Positions 1 to 10,832 of a stretch of DNA of 64,000 nucleotides are shown one piece after another. The notes beneath the pieces are model-generated. The model was not told the origin of the DNA. It was given only the letters and a program-made list of their open reading frames with translations, and did no database searches. The DNA is from Aliihoeflea sp. 40Bstr573 (lineage in GTDB: Bacteria; Pseudomonadota; Alphaproteobacteria; Rhizobiales; Rhizobiaceae): assembly GCF_024105655.1 (NCBI RefSeq), contig NZ_JAAAMH010000001.1:62001-126000 (forward strand). The letters are read 5' to 3'. A program made the position numbers and the translations under genes. Position 1 is the stretch's first letter; each line of letters opens with the position of its first letter.

Positions 1-161
1 ACCATCTGGTGCTGCTGCACGCGGCTCTTGCCGCGGAAGCTCTCGGCTACGACTTCGGCGGCATAGTGGTCGCCGTCGCCGGCAAGGTCGCGAATCGTCA
101 CCTTCGCATCGGGAATCGCGTCCTTGATCATGCGTTCGATGTCGTGCGCGTCCATTGCCAT
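1..161 (-). CDS. BolA family protein (partial, runs off left edge)
   Basis: The minus strand reads an open frame that begins MAMDAHDIERMIK and continues through IRDLAGDGDHYAAEVV and GKSRVQQHQMV to the window edge. This is the start of a short BolA/YrbA-type protein, a family that partners monothiol glutaredoxins in Fe-S and iron handling; the GKSRVQQHQ stretch is the typical BolA core. Only about 53 codons are visible. Two in-frame ATGs (161 and 155) are possible and I chose the first. It starts 13 nt after the purL stop, so it is probably the last or next-to-last gene of the purine operon. In rhizobia a grxD gene often follows, which here would lie outside the window. Confidence 0.85.
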   Translation of the reverse strand, partial: MAMDAHDIERMIKDAIPDAKVTIRDLAGDGDHYAAEVVAESFRGKSRVQQHQM

Positions 162-174
162 AGCATATATGCCT

Positions 175-2394
<2,220 letters not shown>

Positions 2395-2409
2395 GCGGAC
2401 TAGTCTCCG

Positions 2410-2817
2410 TCAGGCCGGGCGGGAACAGGTGGAGGTGCCCGACGCCCAGCGGGTGACGTCGGACGAGATGCGGCTCGCCTCGGCGCCGCCATCCATCATC
2501 GGGCCGAAGGCGTTGAGCTTTGCCGGACTGCCCGAAGCCTCGACGACCAGCTTCGGCAGGCCGCCGATATTCCCTTGCGGGACGGCGAGGATGCGCGGCT
2601 TGCCCGAATGCGAGGTCAGTTCGGGCGACATGGTCAGGCCGGCAAAACGGGGGTCACCGGCGCGGAACCAGCAGCGCTGCGCCGCGACCGCGATGCGTTC
2701 CATGGTCGACAGTGCCGAATCGTCGCCTGGCCGCGACTGGGCCGTGGGTTCAGGCGTGGAACTGCGGCAGCCGGCCAGCGCCAGCGCAATGGTGACCACG
2801 ACGAAGCCAGCCTTCAC
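2410..2817 (-). CDS. Small predicted lipoprotein inside the purine operon
   Basis: A 135-aa protein of unknown function. The N-terminus is a lipoprotein signal with a hydrophobic run and lipobox LAGC at residues 14-17, so Cys17 should be lipidated and the protein exported to the cell envelope. The mature part is polar and has three further cysteines, including C-W-F near the middle and STCSRPA at the end. Its ATG overlaps the purQ stop in an ATGA arrangement (positions 2814-2817) and it ends 15 nt before purL, so it is translationally coupled within the pathway genes. Nothing in it looks like an enzyme of purine synthesis. The gene call is firm because of the overlap and signal; function is unknown. 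Confidence 0.85.
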   Translation of the reverse strand: MKAGFVVVTIALALAGCRSSTPEPTAQSRPGDDSALSTMERIAVAAQRCWFRAGDPRFAGLTMSPELTSHSGKPRILAVPQGNIGGLPKLVVEASGSPAKLNAFGPMMDGGAEASRISSDVTRWASGTSTCSRPA

Positions 2818-3482
2818 GCTGCACGTCCAAGCGCGGCCTCGAACAGCGCGCGGCCGTCCGTGCCGCCATGCGCGTCCTCGATCAGGTTTTCGGGATGTGG
2901 CATCATGCCCAGCACGTTGCCCTCGGCGTTGACGATGCCGGCGATGTCGTTGAGTGAGCCGTTCGGGTTTGTGCCCTCGCCATAGCGAAACGCGACCTGC
3001 CCTTCGCCCTCGATGCGTGCCAGCGTCGCCTCGTCGGCAAAATAGTTGCCGTCATGGTGCGCGATCGGGCAGCGGATCACCTGTCCCTTTTCGTAGCGGC
3101 TGGTGAAGCGCGTTTCGGCATTGGCGATTTCGAGCTTCACCTCGCGGCAGACGAACTTGAGCGAGGCGTTGCGCATCAGCGCGCCGGGCAGGAGGCCGGC
3201 CTCGAGCAAGATCTGAAAGCCATTGCAGACACCCATGACGGTGACGCCTTTTGCGGCCTTCTCGGCCACGGCCCGCATCACCGGCATGCGCGCGGCGATC
3301 GCGCCGCAGCGCAGATAGTCGCCGTAGGAAAAGCCTCCGGGAATGACGATCAGGTCGACGTCCGGGATTTCGGTGTCGGTCTGCCAGACGGTAAGCGGCG
3401 CCGTGCCGCCGATCTTGGTCAGCGCCGCGATCATGTCGCGGTCGCGATTGAGACCGGGAAGAAGGATGACGGCTGATTTCAT
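2814..3482 (-). CDS. purQ: FGAM synthase glutaminase subunit PurQ
   Basis: Class I glutamine amidotransferase subunit (222 aa) that hydrolyses glutamine and delivers ammonia to PurL. The nucleophile Cys86 lies in GVCNGFQ, and His196 and Glu198 in MMPHPE complete the catalytic triad. The oxyanion region [12 protein letters not shown] at residues 47-58 is typical of PurQ. It lies 23 nt downstream of purS, and its stop overlaps the start of the lipoprotein gene. Length and residues are fully normal for the family. Confidence 0.97.
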   Translation of the reverse strand: MKSAVILLPGLNRDRDMIAALTKIGGTAPLTVWQTDTEIPDVDLIVIPGGFSYGDYLRCGAIAARMPVMRAVAEKAAKGVTVMGVCNGFQILLEAGLLPGALMRNASLKFVCREVKLEIANAETRFTSRYEKGQVIRCPIAHHDGNYFADEATLARIEGEGQVAFRYGEGTNPNGSLNDIAGIVNAEGNVLGMMPHPENLIEDAHGGTDGRALFEAALGRAA

Positions 3483-3505
3483 GGGATCATCCCTGACTGT
3501 CGTCT

Positions 3506-3748
3506 CTAGGCGAGTTCAACCGAGTAGTTCTCGATCACCGTGTTCGCCAGAAGCTTGTCGCACATGGCCTTCAGTTCGGCTTCGGCCTTGGCGCGGTCGG
3601 CGCTTTCGAGTTCGATGTCGAACACCTTGCCTTGCCGCACATGGCCAACGCCCGAAAAACCGAGCGTGCCGAGCGCGCCCTCGATCGCCTTGCCCTGCGG
3701 GTCGAGAACGCCGTTCTTCAGCGTGACGGTGACGCGCGCTTTGATCAC
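3506..3748 (-). CDS. purS: FGAM synthase subunit PurS
   Basis: A small 80-aa protein of the PurS family, which bridges PurL and PurQ and helps ammonia channelling. The sequence opens with [21 protein letters not shown], the usual PurS beginning, and ends with [12 protein letters not shown], also typical. It sits between purC (15 nt upstream) and purQ (23 nt downstream) in the minus-strand operon. Presence of purS agrees with the small-type purL here. Confidence 0.96.
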   Translation of the reverse strand: MIKARVTVTLKNGVLDPQGKAIEGALGTLGFSGVGHVRQGKVFDIELESADRAKAEAELKAMCDKLLANTVIENYSVELA

Positions 3749-3763
3749 TTCAGACTCCGAAAG

Positions 3764-4555
3764 TTAGTGCGGCTTGCCCTTGCCGTTGCCGGAGGTGACG
3801 AGCACCGGTCCGGACGGGCGCGGCGGCTCGTTCTCGTTCATGATGCCGAGCCGGCGGGCGACTTCCTGATAGGCTTCGACGAGCCCGCCCATGTCGCGAC
3901 GGAAGCGGTCCTTGTCGAGCTTGTCCTGCGTCGCGACATCCCACAGCCGGCACGAATCCGGCGAAATCTCGTCGGCAACGACGATGCGCATCATGTCACC
4001 CTCGTAGAGACGGCCGCACTCGATCTTGAAATCGACGAGCTGGATGCCGACACCGAGGAACAGCCCGGAAAGGAAGTCGTTGACGCGGATGGCCAGCGCC
4101 ATGATGTCGTCGAGTTCCTGGGGCGCTGCCCAGCCGAAGGCTGTGATGTGCTCTTCGGAGACCAGCGGGTCGTCGAGCGCGTCGGCCTTGTAGTAGAATT
4201 CGATGATCGAGCGCGGCAGGACCGTGCCTTCCTCGATGCCGAGGCGCTTGGCGAGCGAGCCGGCTGCCACGTTGCGCACGACGATCTCGAGCGGGATGAT
4301 CTCGACTTCCTTGATCAGCTGCTCGCGCATGTTGAGCCGGCGGATGAAGTGAGTGGGAATGCCCATCCGGTTCAGATGCGTAAAGATGTGCTCGGAGATG
4401 CGGTTGTTGAGCACGCCTTTGCCGTCGACCACTTCGTGCTTCTTCTTGTTGAAGGCGGTGGCATCGTCCTTGAAGAACTGGATCAACGTGCCGGGCTCGG
4501 GGCCTTCATAGAGAATTTTGGCCTTGCCCTCGTAGATGCGGCGGCGACGGTTCAT
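3764..4555 (-). CDS. purC: Phosphoribosylaminoimidazole-succinocarboxamide synthase (SAICAR synthetase)
   Basis: Joins CAIR and aspartate using ATP to form SAICAR. The 263-aa protein starts [18 protein letters not shown], containing the YEGKAK nucleotide-binding motif, and carries [11 protein letters not shown] and the VDFKIECGR stretch characteristic of the family. The tail after [11 protein letters not shown] is a short polar extension. It is the first gene of the minus-strand purine operon; the 267-nt region upstream (4556-4822) is shared with the divergent zeta-subunit gene and should hold its promoter, though I could not assign -35/-10 boxes with confidence. Confidence 0.97.
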   Translation of the reverse strand: MNRRRRIYEGKAKILYEGPEPGTLIQFFKDDATAFNKKKHEVVDGKGVLNNRISEHIFTHLNRMGIPTHFIRRLNMREQLIKEVEIIPLEIVVRNVAAGSLAKRLGIEEGTVLPRSIIEFYYKADALDDPLVSEEHITAFGWAAPQELDDIMALAIRVNDFLSGLFLGVGIQLVDFKIECGRLYEGDMMRIVVADEISPDSCRLWDVATQDKLDKDRFRRDMGGLVEAYQEVARRLGIMNENEPPRPSGPVLVTSGNGKGKPH

Positions 4556-4822
4556 GGCGGTCTCTGGTCTCGGTGGCCGGAACGGATAGGGCCCGGCAGC
4601 CTGTCATCCGCAGGAATTGCGGAAGGTCACTGAACTTGCCCGCTCTCTAGCGCAACTGGTGCGCCCGCTCAATCACCAAATGTCCCTGCCCACAAGGCGC
4701 GCCGCTTCCGATTGGCCCTTTCGCCTGACCATTCTTGCCGCCATATTGACCGCCGTGCAGCCATTTGATTTGTGGTAGCTGCCGCAACGGCATGAAATCG
4801 CAGCAGAAGATGAGGTTGGTCG

Positions 4823-5140
4823 ATGAGCCTGAAGGATCGCGAAGAAGGGTTCGAACGCAAGTTCGCCCATGACGAGGAACTGAAGTTCAAGGCCATGGCC
4901 CGCCGCAACAAGCTGCTTGGGCTCTGGGCGGCCGAAAAGCTGGGCAAGAGCGGCGACGATGCCGAAGCCTATGCACGCGAAGTGGTGGCGTCCGATTTCG
5001 AGGAAGCCGGCGATCACGACGTCTTCCGCAAGATTCGCAAGGATTTCGATGCCGCCGGCGTCGAGCAGTCGGACCACCAGATCCGGCGCACGATGGAAGA
5101 GCTGCTCGCGACGGCCGTCCGGCAGATCGAGGCTTCGTGA
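4823..5140 (+). CDS. DUF1476 protein, alphaproteobacterial F1-ATPase inhibitor zeta subunit
   Basis: A 105-aa charged, mostly helical cytosolic protein beginning MSLKDREEGFERKFAHDEEL, the conserved opening of DUF1476. In Paracoccus and relatives this family is the zeta subunit, which binds the F1 part of ATP synthase and blocks its ATP-hydrolysing rotation through its N-terminal inhibitory segment. The WAAEKLG segment and the later DHDVFRKIRKDF stretch also fit. A GAGG ribosome-binding site lies ahead of the ATG. The stop codon overlaps the GTG start of the aldolase gene downstream, so the two are coupled although no functional link is obvious. Family assignment is sure; inhibitory role is from the family. 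Confidence 0.92.
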   Translation: MSLKDREEGFERKFAHDEELKFKAMARRNKLLGLWAAEKLGKSGDDAEAYAREVVASDFEEAGDHDVFRKIRKDFDAAGVEQSDHQIRRTMEELLATAVRQIEAS

Positions 5141-5910
5141 GTCTCGCTGCACGTCTTCGTGCCGGCGACACGGTCTTTACGGCATGGTCGGGCATTCCGG
5201 ATTCCCTGACGGTCGAGGCCATCGCCGACACGGGCTTTGATGCCGTCACGCTCGACATGCAGCATGGTGGCCATCACGAGGACAGCGTCCTGCGCGGCCT
5301 CGCCCCGGTCATTTCGGCGCAAAGGCATGCGATCGTCCGTATCCCGGTCGGGCGATTCGACATGGCGAGCCGCGCGCTCGACTTCGGGGCCGAGGCCGTC
5401 ATCGCGCCGATGGTCAATTCGGTCGCCGATGCGCAGGCCTTCGCCCGATCGATGAAATATCCGCCACTCGGATCGCGCTCCTGGGGGCCGGTCTTTGCGA
5501 TGCCGCGCCGTCACACGTCCGACTCGTCGGCATGGCTCGGCGGTCAGAATGAGGAAACGCTCGCCTTCGCCATGATCGAGACCCGCCAGGCTCTGGATGC
5601 GCTCGACGGCATCCTCGCAGTTCCGGGCATCGACGGCGTCTTCGTCGGCCCATCCGATTTCTCGATCGCATGGACGGACGGCAAGGTCCTCGATCCGTCC
5701 TTGTCGCAGATGTTGGACGCGGTCGGCGAAATCGCCCGCCGAACGACAACGGCGGGCAAGCTTGCTGCGATCTATATCGTCGACCCGAAATTGACCGGCC
5801 GGTACCGGGAAATGGGGTATTCGCTCATCGCACTCGGTTCCGAACAGCGTTACATCGCGATGGGAGCGAAAGCCTTGCTCGACGACGCCAAGGGCACCGT
5901 CAGGGGTTGA
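5137..5910 (+). CDS. HpcH/HpaI-type class II aldolase
   Basis: A 257-aa TIM-barrel aldolase of the HpcH/HpaI/citrate lyase beta family, which makes or breaks C-C bonds between pyruvate and aldehydes using a divalent metal. The segments FDAVTLDMQHGGH, AVIAPMVNSVADA, SRSWGP and DGVFVGPSDFS are characteristic; the last contains the conserved phosphate/carboxylate-binding Ser-Asp. It starts with GTG overlapping the TGA of the zeta-subunit gene (GTGA). The real substrate cannot be told from sequence. The 3' end overlaps the convergent hydrolase gene by 11 bases. Confidence 0.9.
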   Translation: MSLAARLRAGDTVFTAWSGIPDSLTVEAIADTGFDAVTLDMQHGGHHEDSVLRGLAPVISAQRHAIVRIPVGRFDMASRALDFGAEAVIAPMVNSVADAQAFARSMKYPPLGSRSWGPVFAMPRRHTSDSSAWLGGQNEETLAFAMIETRQALDALDGILAVPGIDGVFVGPSDFSIAWTDGKVLDPSLSQMLDAVGEIARRTTTAGKLAAIYIVDPKLTGRYREMGYSLIALGSEQRYIAMGAKALLDDAKGTVRG

Positions 5911-6454
5911 GCTTCGAGACGAACTTCGCGAAGGTCAGCGTGCCTTCCGGCCACGGGCCGTGGCCGGATTCGGCGTTGATGTGGCCCGATTCGCCTGCAT
6001 CGATGAACAGCGAGCCCCACGCGCCGGCAATATCCTCCGCCACGTCGAACGCGCAGAACGGATCGTTGCGGCTTGCCACCGTGATCGATGGGAAGGGCAG
6101 GGGATCGCGCGGGTACGGCCCAAACGTCATCAGGTGCTTCGGGCGCACGTTCGGGTTCGCAACGTCAGGCGGCGCGACGAAGAACGCGCCTGCCACCGTA
6201 TTGCGAAACTCGGGAACTGCTTGCACCGCGGTCGCGACACCCAGCGAGTGCGCCACCAGCACGACCGGCTTGGTCGCCGCATTCACGGCCTCGATCAAAT
6301 TGGCCTTCCAGTCGGCCAGCACGGGTTTCGACCACTCGGCCTGCTCGACCCGGCGCGCGGTCGAAAGTTTCTCTTCCCAACGCGTCTGCCAGTGATCCGG
6401 CCCCGAATTGGTGTAACCTGGGATGATGAGGATTTCGGCGTCTTTGGCTTTCAT
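5900..6454 (-). CDS. RBBP9/YdeN-family alpha/beta hydrolase
   Basis: A compact 184-aa serine hydrolase. It opens KAKDAEILIIPGYTNSGPDHWQTRWEE, the signature of RBBP9-like proteins, and has the nucleophile elbow VAHSLG with Ser70; the aspartate and histidine are expected in the ASRNDPFC and GESGHIN segments. Cytosolic, no signal peptide. I chose the ATG at 6454, because the residues before it (an alternative start at 6502) are not family-like; no clear ribosome-binding site distinguishes them. Convergent with, and overlapping, the aldolase gene. Substrate unknown. Confidence 0.88.
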   Translation of the reverse strand: MKAKDAEILIIPGYTNSGPDHWQTRWEEKLSTARRVEQAEWSKPVLADWKANLIEAVNAATKPVVLVAHSLGVATAVQAVPEFRNTVAGAFFVAPPDVANPNVRPKHLMTFGPYPRDPLPFPSITVASRNDPFCAFDVAEDIAGAWGSLFIDAGESGHINAESGHGPWPEGTLTFAKFVSKLNP

Positions 6455-6607
6455 GGCGCGCCATGTAGCGAGCACCGGCGCACTGCGCAACCTCATGGGC
6501 ATTGTTCTTTATGCGTGAACAAGGTGTCGCCGAAATCAAAATTGCATCGAACAATGGCACATACGATCTTTGCGGCATCAGCGGAGACATCCGCCAAGGA
6601 GATCACT

Positions 6608-7411
6608 ATGACGGAACTGCCCTTTTCGGCCACCACGCCGACGCATATCGCCAAGGTCGGGCTCAAGGCCCGCGACGCCGAGGCGCTTTCGGCCTTCTAT
6701 CGCCATCTTCTGGGACTCGCCGAACTCGCCCGCAGCGATGGTGCCATCGTGCTTGGAGCAGGTGGCCGCGAGTTGCTTGAGATCGAGCGCGCGCCGTCCG
6801 CAAAGCCGGACGATCCGCGCAGCGCCGGCCTCTTCCACACTGCCTTCCTGCTCCCCACCCGCAAGGATCTCGCCCGTTGGGTTCGCCATGCCAGCGAAAA
6901 CCGTATTCCGGTCACTGGGGCGTCAGATCATCTCGTCAGCGAGGCGCTCTATCTGAACGACCCCGAGGGCAACGGCATCGAAATCTATGCTGACCGGCCG
7001 AAGGACCGATGGACGAGGAGCGGCGGCGACATCGCGATGGCGACGGAGCGCCTCGATATCGACAACCTGCTCGGCGAGCTCGACCCATCCACGCCCGTTT
7101 GGCACGATGCGCCCAACGCAACCGTCGTCGGCCATGTGCACTTGCGGGTAGGCGATCCGAAAGAGGCGGAAGAGTGGTGGCATTCGCAGTTCGGGTTCGA
7201 GACGATGGCGAGATATGGCTCGCAGGCGGTCTTTCTCGCCTCCGGCGGCTATCATCACCACATCGGCGCGAACACGTGGGCAAGCGCGGGGGCAGGGATG
7301 CGCGATCCCGATCGCGCCGGGCTTGCCTTTGTCGAAATGGCGTCGAGCACCCACGCACCTGCAACACTTCGCGACCCGTGGGGCACGGAAATCCGGGTCA
7401 GGTCCGCTTAA
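6608..7411 (+). CDS. VOC-family protein with two glyoxalase-like domains (CatE/catechol 2,3-dioxygenase type)
   Basis: A 267-aa protein made of two vicinal-oxygen-chelate units. The first begins PTHIAKVGLKARD with metal-ligand candidate His13 and ends in EGNGIEIYADRPKDRW; the second begins VGHVHLRVGDPKEAEEWW. This arrangement matches the CatE-like group, annotated as catechol 2,3-dioxygenase or glyoxalase, but the substrate is not known. An excellent AAGGAG ribosome-binding site at 6596-6601 lies six bases before the ATG at 6608, which rules out the much longer upstream reading. The gene stands alone and is followed by a perfect stem-loop at 7474-7507. Confidence 0.88.
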   Translation: MTELPFSATTPTHIAKVGLKARDAEALSAFYRHLLGLAELARSDGAIVLGAGGRELLEIERAPSAKPDDPRSAGLFHTAFLLPTRKDLARWVRHASENRIPVTGASDHLVSEALYLNDPEGNGIEIYADRPKDRWTRSGGDIAMATERLDIDNLLGELDPSTPVWHDAPNATVVGHVHLRVGDPKEAEEWWHSQFGFETMARYGSQAVFLASGGYHHHIGANTWASAGAGMRDPDRAGLAFVEMASSTHAPATLRDPWGTEIRVRSA

Positions 7412-7473
7412 GGCACCTGCACCCGTTCAGCTTCGCCAGCGTCGCTTGAGTGCTGCGCCACGTCCAAAATACG

Positions 7474-7507
7474 AAGAAGTCCGCGCCAGGGGAAACGCGG
7501 ACTTCTT
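7474..7507. terminator. Perfect 12-bp stem-loop between convergent genes
   Basis: AAGAAGTCCGCG at 7474-7485 pairs with CGCGGACTTCTT at 7496-7507 around a 10-base loop. It lies between the VOC gene (+) and purB (-), 62 bases after the VOC stop. There is no T-run on the plus side and only a weak one (ATTTT) on the minus side, so it may be a terminator or 3'-end-stabilising hairpin for either gene. The rest of 7412-7705 shows no gene. Confidence 0.55.
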
Positions 7508-7705
7508 ACTGGAGGGGGTCTTCTCGTCTCGCCGCTTCGGTGAGGGGGGCCGTTGCAGCTATGCGACTATAATGTCCCATTGGATTTTCGGTTCCTATAG
7601 ATCGGCGATTCATTGCGATCACAAGGCCGTGAGAATATCGCAAGCGGGATTTCGCCCACCATGTCCGGTCAGATGGCTGTCGAGCAAATCGCCGGGCGGG
7701 CGGCG

Positions 7706-9013
7706 TCAGGTCGCACCGAACACGCGCCTGAAGATCGTGTCGACATGCTTGGTGTGATAGCCGAGGTCAAATTTTTCCCGGATGTCGTCTTCCGAAAGCG
7801 CGGCGCGCACATCTGCGTCGTTGAGCAGTTCCTCGAGGAAATCCGCCCCCTTCTCCCACACCCGCATCGCGTTGCGCTGAACGAGCCGGTAGGAGTCCTC
7901 GCGCGAGACGCCCGCCTGCGTCAGCGCAAGCAGCACGCGCTGGCTCATCACGAGCCCACGGAACTTGTTCATGTTTGCGAGCATGGTCTGCGGATAGATG
8001 ACCAGCTTCTCGATGACGCCAGCGAGCCGGTTCAGCGCGAAGTCGAGCGTGATCGTCGTGTCCGGGGCGATACCCCGTTCGACGCTCGAATGGCTGATGT
8101 CACGCTCGTGCCAGAGCGTGACGTTTTCCAGCGCCGGCGTCACTGACATGCGCACGAGCCGCGCGAGGCCGGTCAGGTTCTCCGTCAGCACCGGGTTGCG
8201 CTTGTGCGGCATCGCCGAGGAACCCTTCTGGCCAGGCGAGAAGAATTCCTCCGCCTCCAGGACTTCCGTGCGCTGCATGTGCCGGATTTCGGTCGCGACG
8301 TTCTCCATCGAAGAGGCGATGACGCCGAGCGTGGCGAAGAACATCGCATGCCGGTCACGCGGGATGACCTGCGTCGAGATCGGCTCCGGCTTCAGCCCGA
8401 GCTTGGCGCAGACATGCTCTTCGACCGATGGGTCGATATTGGCAAAAGTTCCGACCGCGCCCGAGATCGCGCCGGTCGCAATTTCCGCCCGCGCGGCAAG
8501 GAGGCGGTCGCGCCCACGGGCCATCTCCGCATAGAACCGCGCGAAGGTGAGACCCATCGTGGTCGGCTCTGCGTGGATGCCGTGGCTGCGGCCGATCCGA
8601 ACGTCGTCCTTGTGCTCGAAGGCGCGCTTCTTCAGCGCTGCCAATACCCGGTCCATGTCGGCAAGCAGCAGGTCGGCCGCGCGCACGAGCTGGATGTTCA
8701 ACGTCGTGTCGAGCACGTCGGATGATGTCATGCCCTGGTGGACGAACCGCGAATCCGGTCCGATGAACTCGGCCAGATGGGTCAGGAAGGCGATCACGTC
8801 GTGCTTGGTCTCGCGCTCGATCTCGTCGATCCGCTCGACATTGAAAGTCGCCGCGCCGCCTTTCGCCCAGATGTTCCGTGCCGCTTCCTTGGGAATGACT
8901 CCGATTTCGGCAAGTGCGTCGCAGGCATGCGCCTCGATCTCGAACCAGATGCGGAACTTCGTTTCCGGAGACCAGATGGCGACCATTTCGGGCCGCGAAT
9001 AGCGCGGGATCAT
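7706..9013 (-). CDS. purB: Adenylosuccinate lyase
   Basis: Cytosolic homotetrameric lyase acting twice in purine synthesis (SAICAR to AICAR, adenylosuccinate to AMP). The signature loop GSSAMPHKRNP is at residues 264-274 with catalytic Ser266, and the acid residue His144 is in GRSHGIHAEPTTMG. The start at 9013 (MIPRYSRPEMVAIWS) gives 435 aa, the usual length in alphaproteobacteria, with AGGACGAG upstream as ribosome-binding site; a longer reading from 9052 adds a non-conserved leader. Separated from the other pur genes by about 3 kb, and transcribed in the same direction. Confidence 0.97.
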   Translation of the reverse strand: MIPRYSRPEMVAIWSPETKFRIWFEIEAHACDALAEIGVIPKEAARNIWAKGGAATFNVERIDEIERETKHDVIAFLTHLAEFIGPDSRFVHQGMTSSDVLDTTLNIQLVRAADLLLADMDRVLAALKKRAFEHKDDVRIGRSHGIHAEPTTMGLTFARFYAEMARGRDRLLAARAEIATGAISGAVGTFANIDPSVEEHVCAKLGLKPEPISTQVIPRDRHAMFFATLGVIASSMENVATEIRHMQRTEVLEAEEFFSPGQKGSSAMPHKRNPVLTENLTGLARLVRMSVTPALENVTLWHERDISHSSVERGIAPDTTITLDFALNRLAGVIEKLVIYPQTMLANMNKFRGLVMSQRVLLALTQAGVSREDSYRLVQRNAMRVWEKGADFLEELLNDADVRAALSEDDIREKFDLGYHTKHVDTIFRRVFGAT

Positions 9014-9095
9014 GCGTCTCGTCCTGACGTTGGGAGGCTTCAGCCCGCTCACTAACAGACGAGGTCCAAAGGCTCAACGCTCTATAGCTTTGCAT

Positions 9096-9812
9096 TCAAA
9101 GCTTTCCGGGGACGGCAATCCAGCGGTGGTCCGGTCCTTCGAAGCCCACGCGCCGCACGGCGATGAGCACGACGAAGACGGGCGCCCCGCCCTCGGGAAA
9201 GAAAGTCTGCACCGCGCCGATCCGATAGCCGAGCGGGCAACTGCGGCTTGCCGGAACGCTTTCGTCCTCATGCAGAAGCTCCGTCGCGACCCCGGCCTCA
9301 TGGCTCACCTTCAGCAATCGGAAGCCGACATGCCGCTCGGCCGCGAACGTGCAGTTCTCCGGCACTTCGAAAGCGATTTCCTCGAGCCGGATCGCAAGTG
9401 GCGGGTCGATCGGCGGGAAAACCGGCCGCGGGTTGACCTCCATGGCCAGCGGCTGGGCCGAGTGTTCGGTGACTGCGTTCGCGCCGGCGGTGAAGCCACG
9501 GTTCGCGGCAAGCTCTTCCTCGCTGACGATCTCCGCGCCCCGTCGCTGCGCTTCAGCCCGCGCGTGCTCGATCGAGGCGTCCTGCTCTTGCGAGAGCACC
9601 CGGATCGGCGTGCCCTCGACGAAGCGGTCCGTCTCCGTCTCGATGTAGTAGCGGTTCGCGTAGGCGAAGCCCGAGCCGTCCTGGATGCCGTATTCCTCGA
9701 AGGCGAAGACGGCACCGTCCGCGCTGAAACCCAAAATGCCGAGTTCGGCGGCGTCTCCGGCAGCGGCAGGCCCCGCGGCAAACAACGAGAGGGCGGCAAT
9801 CACCGAACGCAT
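9096..9812 (-). CDS. DUF2259 secreted protein
   Basis: A 238-aa predicted exported protein with a short signal peptide (MRSVIAALSLFAAGPAAAG, cleavage near residue 18). The body begins ELGILGFSADGAVFAFEEYGIQDGSGF, typical of DUF2259, a family of periplasmic proteins of unknown role in alphaproteobacteria. An AGGAG-like site precedes the ATG. It follows the P1-peptidase gene by 9 nt and probably ends the three-gene operon that starts with the periplasmic binding protein. No catalytic motif seen. Confidence 0.85.
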   Translation of the reverse strand: MRSVIAALSLFAAGPAAAGDAAELGILGFSADGAVFAFEEYGIQDGSGFAYANRYYIETETDRFVEGTPIRVLSQEQDASIEHARAEAQRRGAEIVSEEELAANRGFTAGANAVTEHSAQPLAMEVNPRPVFPPIDPPLAIRLEEIAFEVPENCTFAAERHVGFRLLKVSHEAGVATELLHEDESVPASRSCPLGYRIGAVQTFFPEGGAPVFVVLIAVRRVGFEGPDHRWIAVPGKL

Positions 9813-9821
9813 GGGCGTCTC

Positions 9822-10832
9822 CTATCTCCTGGAGGACCAGACGGGCATGATATCACCCACGTTTGCGCTCGCGGCCTGAACGCCCCGCGCGATCGCGCGC
9901 GCCATGGTCGCGGCCGCAGCGGCATGGAAATCCATTTCCGATGCGGGGTCGAGCTTCGCCGCATTCGCTCCCGTCGCGAGCGAGAAGACGAGGTCGCCGT
10001 CGTAAGGCGTGTGCGCCGGCCAGATCGCGCGCGCAAATCCGTCATGGGCCGAGATCGCAAACCGCTTCGCCGCCGCCTTGGTCAGGGCCGCGTCCGTCGC
10101 GATCACTGCGATCGTCGTGTTGGCAACGGGCGAGACCGGATCGCGGAACTTGATCAGGACGTCCTGAGCGTCCGCTGGCAGAGGGAAGGGCATTCCATGC
10201 CCGCCGAACTCGTCGCCGATCTCGAACGGCGCCGCCCAGAAATGCCGGCTGCGCCCGACCGTTACCGACCCCGTCGGGTTGACCGCCACGAGCGCGCCGA
10301 TGGTGATGCCGTTTGGCAGAACGGTCGATGCCGAGCCGAGCCCGCCTTTCAACCCCGCCGTCAGCGCGCCATAGCCGGCCCCCGTGCTGCCGATGTCAAA
10401 ATCCGCGCTTGCCGCCGCCACGGCGTCGAACCCGAGCTCGCGATAGGGCGGATAGCGCCCCCAGTCCTTGTCGCCTTCATTGGCAAGGTCGAACAGGATC
10501 GCTGCCGGCACGATCGGTACCTTTTGCCCGCGCACCTCAAAGCCGATGCCGCGTTCGCGCAAGGCCGCCTGCACGCCCGATGCCGCATCAAGCCCGAAGG
10601 CCGACCCGCCGGAAAGAACGATGCCGTGCACGGTCTCGACCGAATTGTGCGGCTCGAGCAAATCCGTCTCGCGCGTCCCCGGCGCGCCACCGAGCACCTG
10701 ATAGCTTGCGACGGCCGGCGTCTCGCACAGAATGACGCTGGCCCCCGAGCGCACCTTTTCGTCATGGACATTGCCGACGGAAAGCCCCGCCACGTCGGTG
10801 ATCAGATTGCGCGGTCCTGCCTTGAACGCCAT
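9822..10832 (-). CDS. P1-family (DmpA/NylC-like) self-cleaving aminopeptidase-type hydrolase
   Basis: A 336-aa member of peptidase family S58 (P1), Ntn-like hydrolases activated by self-cleavage. It opens ITDVAGLSVGNVHD and has GIVLSGGSAFGLDAASGV and the stretch LKGGLGSASTVLPNGITIGALVAVN, all typical. The predicted cleavage site is Asn238-Thr239 just before TIAVIATDAAL, so Thr would become the new N-terminal nucleophile, as in nylon hydrolase NylC (Asn-Thr), rather than the Gly-Ser of DmpA. No signal peptide, so probably cytosolic. Its ATG overlaps the stop of the binding-protein gene (TGATG). Real substrate unknown; D-amino-acid or beta-peptides are possible from the family. Confidence 0.9.
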   Translation of the reverse strand: MAFKAGPRNLITDVAGLSVGNVHDEKVRSGASVILCETPAVASYQVLGGAPGTRETDLLEPHNSVETVHGIVLSGGSAFGLDAASGVQAALRERGIGFEVRGQKVPIVPAAILFDLANEGDKDWGRYPPYRELGFDAVAAASADFDIGSTGAGYGALTAGLKGGLGSASTVLPNGITIGALVAVNPTGSVTVGRSRHFWAAPFEIGDEFGGHGMPFPLPADAQDVLIKFRDPVSPVANTTIAVIATDAALTKAAAKRFAISAHDGFARAIWPAHTPYDGDLVFSLATGANAAKLDPASEMDFHAAAAATMARAIARGVQAASANVGDIMPVWSSRR

